Shown: positions 61,585-64,000 of the stretch, piece by piece | Numbering within the stretch: position 1 is the first letter of the stretch | How the letters are laid out: each line of letters opens with the position of its first letter | Assembly (NCBI GenBank): GCA_963798505.1 | Contig: CAWCTX010000005.1 | Span: 1,234,566 to 1,298,565 of the forward strand | DNA length: 64,000 nucleotides | Reading direction: 5' to 3' | Source of the DNA: CAVWSM01 sp963798505 | Lineage (GTDB): Bacteria > Actinomycetota > Actinomycetes > Jiangellales > Jiangellaceae | Notes under the pieces: model-generated | The model's database searches: none | What the model was told of the DNA's origin: nothing | Seen by the model: the letters and a program-made list of their open reading frames with translations, nothing else | Made by a program: the position numbers and the translations under genes

Positions 61585-63075
61585 TTAGCGATTCTGCGGG
61601 AACCCCAGGTTGATGCCGCCGTGGGACGGGTCGAGCCAGCGCTGCGTGACCACCTTGCCGCGGGTGTAGAAGTGCACGCCCTCGACGCCGTGCGCGTGCG
61701 AGTCGCCGAACAGCGAGGATTTCCAGCCGCCGAACGAGTAGTAGGCCATCGGCACCGGGATCGGCACGTTGATGCCCACCATGCCGACCTCGACGTCGTG
61801 CTGGAACTGCCGAGCTGCGCCGCCGTCGTTGGTGAAGATCGCGGTGCCGTTGCCGTACGGGTTGGCGTTGACGAGATCGAGGGCCTCGTCGTACGAGCTG
61901 ACTCGGACCACCGACAGGACCGGGCCGAAGATCTCGTCGGTGTAGATCGGCATCGTCGGCCTCACATGGTCGAACAGAGTCGGGCCGAGCCAGAACCCCT
62001 CGGGTGCGCCGTCGACCTCGACGTCCCGCCCGTCGACGACCAGGTCGGCACCCGCCGCCACGCCCGCCTCGACATAGGACACCACCTTGTCGCGGTGGGC
62101 AGCCGTAACCAGCGGGCCCATGTCGCAGCCGCGGCGGCCGTCCCCGGTACGAAGCTGCGCGATCCGCGAGGCGATCTTGGACACCAGCTCGTCAGCCACC
62201 GGCTCCACCGCGACAACGGCTGAGATCGCCATGCAGCGCTCCCCCGCCGAGCCGAACCCCGCGTTGACCGCGGCATCGGCGGCGAGGTCGAGGTCGGCGT
62301 CGGGGAGTACGACCATGTGGTTCTTGGCGCCACCGAGCGCCTGGACCCGCTTGCCGTTGGCAGTGCCCGTCTCGTATACGTAGCGCGCGATCGGCGTCGA
62401 TCCCACGAACGACACCGCCTTGACGTCGGTGTGCTCCAGCAGCCGGTCCACTGCCACCTTGTCGCCGTGCACGACGTTGAAGACACCGCCGGGCAGGCCG
62501 GCCTCGGCCCACAGCTCGGCGAGGAAGACCGCGGCCGACGGATCCTTCTCGCTTGGCTTGAGCACCACCGTGTTGCCCGCCGCGATCGCGATCGGGAAGA
62601 ACCACATCGGGACCATGGCCGGGAAGTTGAACGGTGAGATGACGGCGACGACACCGAGCGGCTGGCGGATGGAATAGGAGTCAACACGCGTCGACACATT
62701 TTCGGAGAAGCCGCCTTTGATCAGGTGCGGGATGCCGCATGCGAACTCGACGACCTCGAGACCGCGGTTGACCTCGCCAAGTGCATCCGCGAGCACCTTG
62801 CCGTGCTCGGCGGTGAGGATCGCCGCGAGGTCCTCCCTCCGCGCGCTGAGTAGCTCACGGAACGCGAAGAGCACCTGTGTACGGCGGGCCAGTGACGCCT
62901 GCCGCCAATCCGGCCAGGCCGCGCTCGCCGCGGCGACGGCCTCGTCGACGACGGCCGCCGACGCGAAGTCGACGTGCGCAGTGACGACGCCGAGCGCCGG
63001 GTCGGTCACCTCGCCCTGTCGGTCCGCCTCGCTGCTCCACGGCTTGCCGTCGATCCAGTGGGTGATGCGGCGCAT
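61585..63075 (-). CDS. mmsA: Methylmalonate-semialdehyde dehydrogenase (CoA-acylating)
   Basis: MmsA converts methylmalonate or malonate semialdehyde to propionyl- or acetyl-CoA in valine and inositol breakdown. The 496-residue protein has HWIDGKPWSS at the start, AEHGKVLADALGEVNRGLEVVEFA, SPFNFPAMVPMWFFPIAIAAGNTVVLKPSEKDP, and the catalytic Cys in GSAGERCMAISA. The C-terminal SLFGDSHAHGVEGVHFYTRGKVVTQRW identifies MmsA/IolA. The start is ATG 63075. The 45-base gap to ald is short, and the genes are convergent. Confidence 0.93.
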   Translation of the reverse strand: MRRITHWIDGKPWSSEADRQGEVTDPALGVVTAHVDFASAAVVDEAVAAASAAWPDWRQASLARRTQVLFAFRELLSARREDLAAILTAEHGKVLADALGEVNRGLEVVEFACGIPHLIKGGFSENVSTRVDSYSIRQPLGVVAVISPFNFPAMVPMWFFPIAIAAGNTVVLKPSEKDPSAAVFLAELWAEAGLPGGVFNVVHGDKVAVDRLLEHTDVKAVSFVGSTPIARYVYETGTANGKRVQALGGAKNHMVVLPDADLDLAADAAVNAGFGSAGERCMAISAVVAVEPVADELVSKIASRIAQLRTGDGRRGCDMGPLVTAAHRDKVVSYVEAGVAAGADLVVDGRDVEVDGAPEGFWLGPTLFDHVRPTMPIYTDEIFGPVLSVVRVSSYDEALDLVNANPYGNGTAIFTNDGGAARQFQHDVEVGMVGINVPIPVPMAYYSFGGWKSSLFGDSHAHGVEGVHFYTRGKVVTQRWLDPSHGGINLGFPQNR

Positions 63076-63222
63076 GACGTACTCCTTGCGTTGGCCGGAT
63101 AAAGAGTTGGCGGCTAACAGGGTCCATCACCAGGATTGTCCTCGCACCGCTAGGCCGGTATGCCTGGCCCTGCGGGGAAGGACCTGCTCGTCGTGGTCAT
63201 TCTGGCATCCTGGTCGACTCGG

Positions 63223-64000
63223 TCAGACGACTCGACGCCGCCGCAGCAGTTCGGCGCCGCCCACGAGGAGCAGCGCAGTGAAGAACATCGCGGCGCCGAC
63301 CACGTACGCCTCGGCGGGGATGCCGCGCTGCGCCGAGACGTACACGAACTTGGGGAACGTCACGACCGCGCCGGAGTTGAAGCTGGTGATGATGTAGTCG
63401 TCGAACGAGAGGCTGAACGCGAGCAGCGCGCCGCCGACGATGCCGGGCGCAGCCAGCGGCAGCGTGACCCGCAGGAACGTGACCCGCTCGCTCGCGTACA
63501 GGTCCATCGCGGCCTCCTCGAGCCGCGGGTCGAGGCTCGCCAGGCGCGCCTTGACCGTGACCACGACAAAGCTGATGCAGAACATCACGTGCGCGATGAC
63601 GATGGTCGCGAAGCCGAGGTCGAAGACTCCCATGTTGAGGAACAGGGTCAACAGCGAAGCGGCAAGGACCACCTCGGGCGTGGCCATCGGCAGAAAGATG
63701 AGCAGGTTGGTCGCGCCTCGGCCACGGAACCGGTAGCGGCTCAGCGCGAACGCGATCATCGTGCCCAGCAGCGTGGCCCCGATGGTGGCGAGCAGCCCGA
63801 TCTTCAGGCTGTTGCCCACGGCCTCGCAGACCTGTGGCGCGCCACAGGGGTTAGCCCAGTTCTCGAGCGTGAAGCCGCGCCAGGTGAGGTTGCTGCGACC
63901 CGGCTCGTTGAACGAGAACACCGTGACATAGGCGATCGGCAGGAAGATGTAGCCGAACGCCAGCACCACATAGACGAGCAGCAGGTGCTCACGCAGCCAT
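63223..64000 (-). CDS. ABC transporter permease, PotC-like (partial, 5' end outside window)
   Basis: An inner-membrane permease of a spermidine/putrescine-type importer, with at least 259 codons visible. The frame stays open to the right edge (WLREHLLLVYVVLAFGYIFLP), so the N-terminus is missing. It has RGFTLENWANP, LLATIGATLLGTMIAFALSRYRFRG, and the coupling loop ASLDPRLEEAAMDLYASERVTFLRVTLPLAAPGIVGGALLAFSLSFDDYI, typical of PotC. About six membrane spans are expected. The companion potA/B/D genes presumably lie to the right. The 147-base gap to mmsA shows nothing else. Confidence 0.88.
   Translation of the reverse strand, partial: WLREHLLLVYVVLAFGYIFLPIAYVTVFSFNEPGRSNLTWRGFTLENWANPCGAPQVCEAVGNSLKIGLLATIGATLLGTMIAFALSRYRFRGRGATNLLIFLPMATPEVVLAASLLTLFLNMGVFDLGFATIVIAHVMFCISFVVVTVKARLASLDPRLEEAAMDLYASERVTFLRVTLPLAAPGIVGGALLAFSLSFDDYIITSFNSGAVVTFPKFVYVSAQRGIPAEAYVVGAAMFFTALLLVGGAELLRRRRVV

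Overview
The window is high-GC chromosomal DNA with dense operons, many GTG starts and 4-base ATGA/GTGA gene overlaps. It comes from an actinobacterium. Two blocks are diagnostic: dxr - rip1 - ispG - DUF4081 acetyltransferase (the order of M. tuberculosis Rv2870c-Rv2867c), and rimP - nusA - ylxR - infB - DUF503 - rbfA - truB - ribF - rpsO - pnp - M16 peptidase - dapB - dapA - rnj. Propionibacteriales/Nocardioidaceae would fit, but that placement is inference. No rRNA, tRNA, CRISPR array, phage or insertion sequence is visible.

Layout. 1-20300: the minus-strand translation, RNA-decay and lysine/DAP block (rnj, dapA, dapB, M16 peptidase, pnp, rpsO, ribF, truB, rbfA, DUF503, infB, ylxR, nusA, rimP). 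It is interrupted at 2577-5916 by small plus-strand genes: a membrane protein, GNAT-azlC-azlD, SRPBCC-ArsR, and a short ORF. A ferritin-like lipoprotein pair follows. 20397-30240: a GAF-domain regulator, HAD phosphatase, proS, a CapA lipoprotein, and the ispG/rip1/dxr block. 30422-41537: a five-gene peptide ABC importer converging on a four-gene peptidase operon (M55 D-aminopeptidase, M20, S9, LD-carboxypeptidase). The set resembles the Bacillus dpp/ykf murein-peptide locus. 41660-46500: GABA catabolism (gabD divergent from gabT), a GNAT + SpoIIAA-like ORF and a D-amino-acid oxidase. 46728-53788: a secreted M4-type protease with an inserted PA domain, a MOSC protein, a membrane protein, a saccharopine-dehydrogenase-like enzyme divergent from a MarR regulator, and a gamma-glutamylcyclotransferase-like protein. 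53879-59596: a tightly overlapping signalling operon (double-GAF hybrid histidine kinase, single REC, REC + class III nucleotide cyclase, PGM1-like ATP-grasp ligase). 59593-64000: a LysE exporter, alanine dehydrogenase, mmsA and a partial polyamine-type ABC permease.

Two global features stand out. First, nine otherwise conserved genes are each broken by one single-base indel, often in a short homopolymer. This is best explained by uncorrected long-read sequence errors, so the genes are annotated as single loci. Second, a dispersed intergenic repeat lies at gene 3' ends (26494, 36263-36423, 46502-46662). Its unit begins GCGACTTGTCAGATTGTCAG and ends in TGACCTGCGC. It occurs as inverted pairs between convergent genes and as a single copy between co-directional genes.

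The best candidates for undescribed biology are the kinase-cyclase-ATP-grasp operon and the repeat family.
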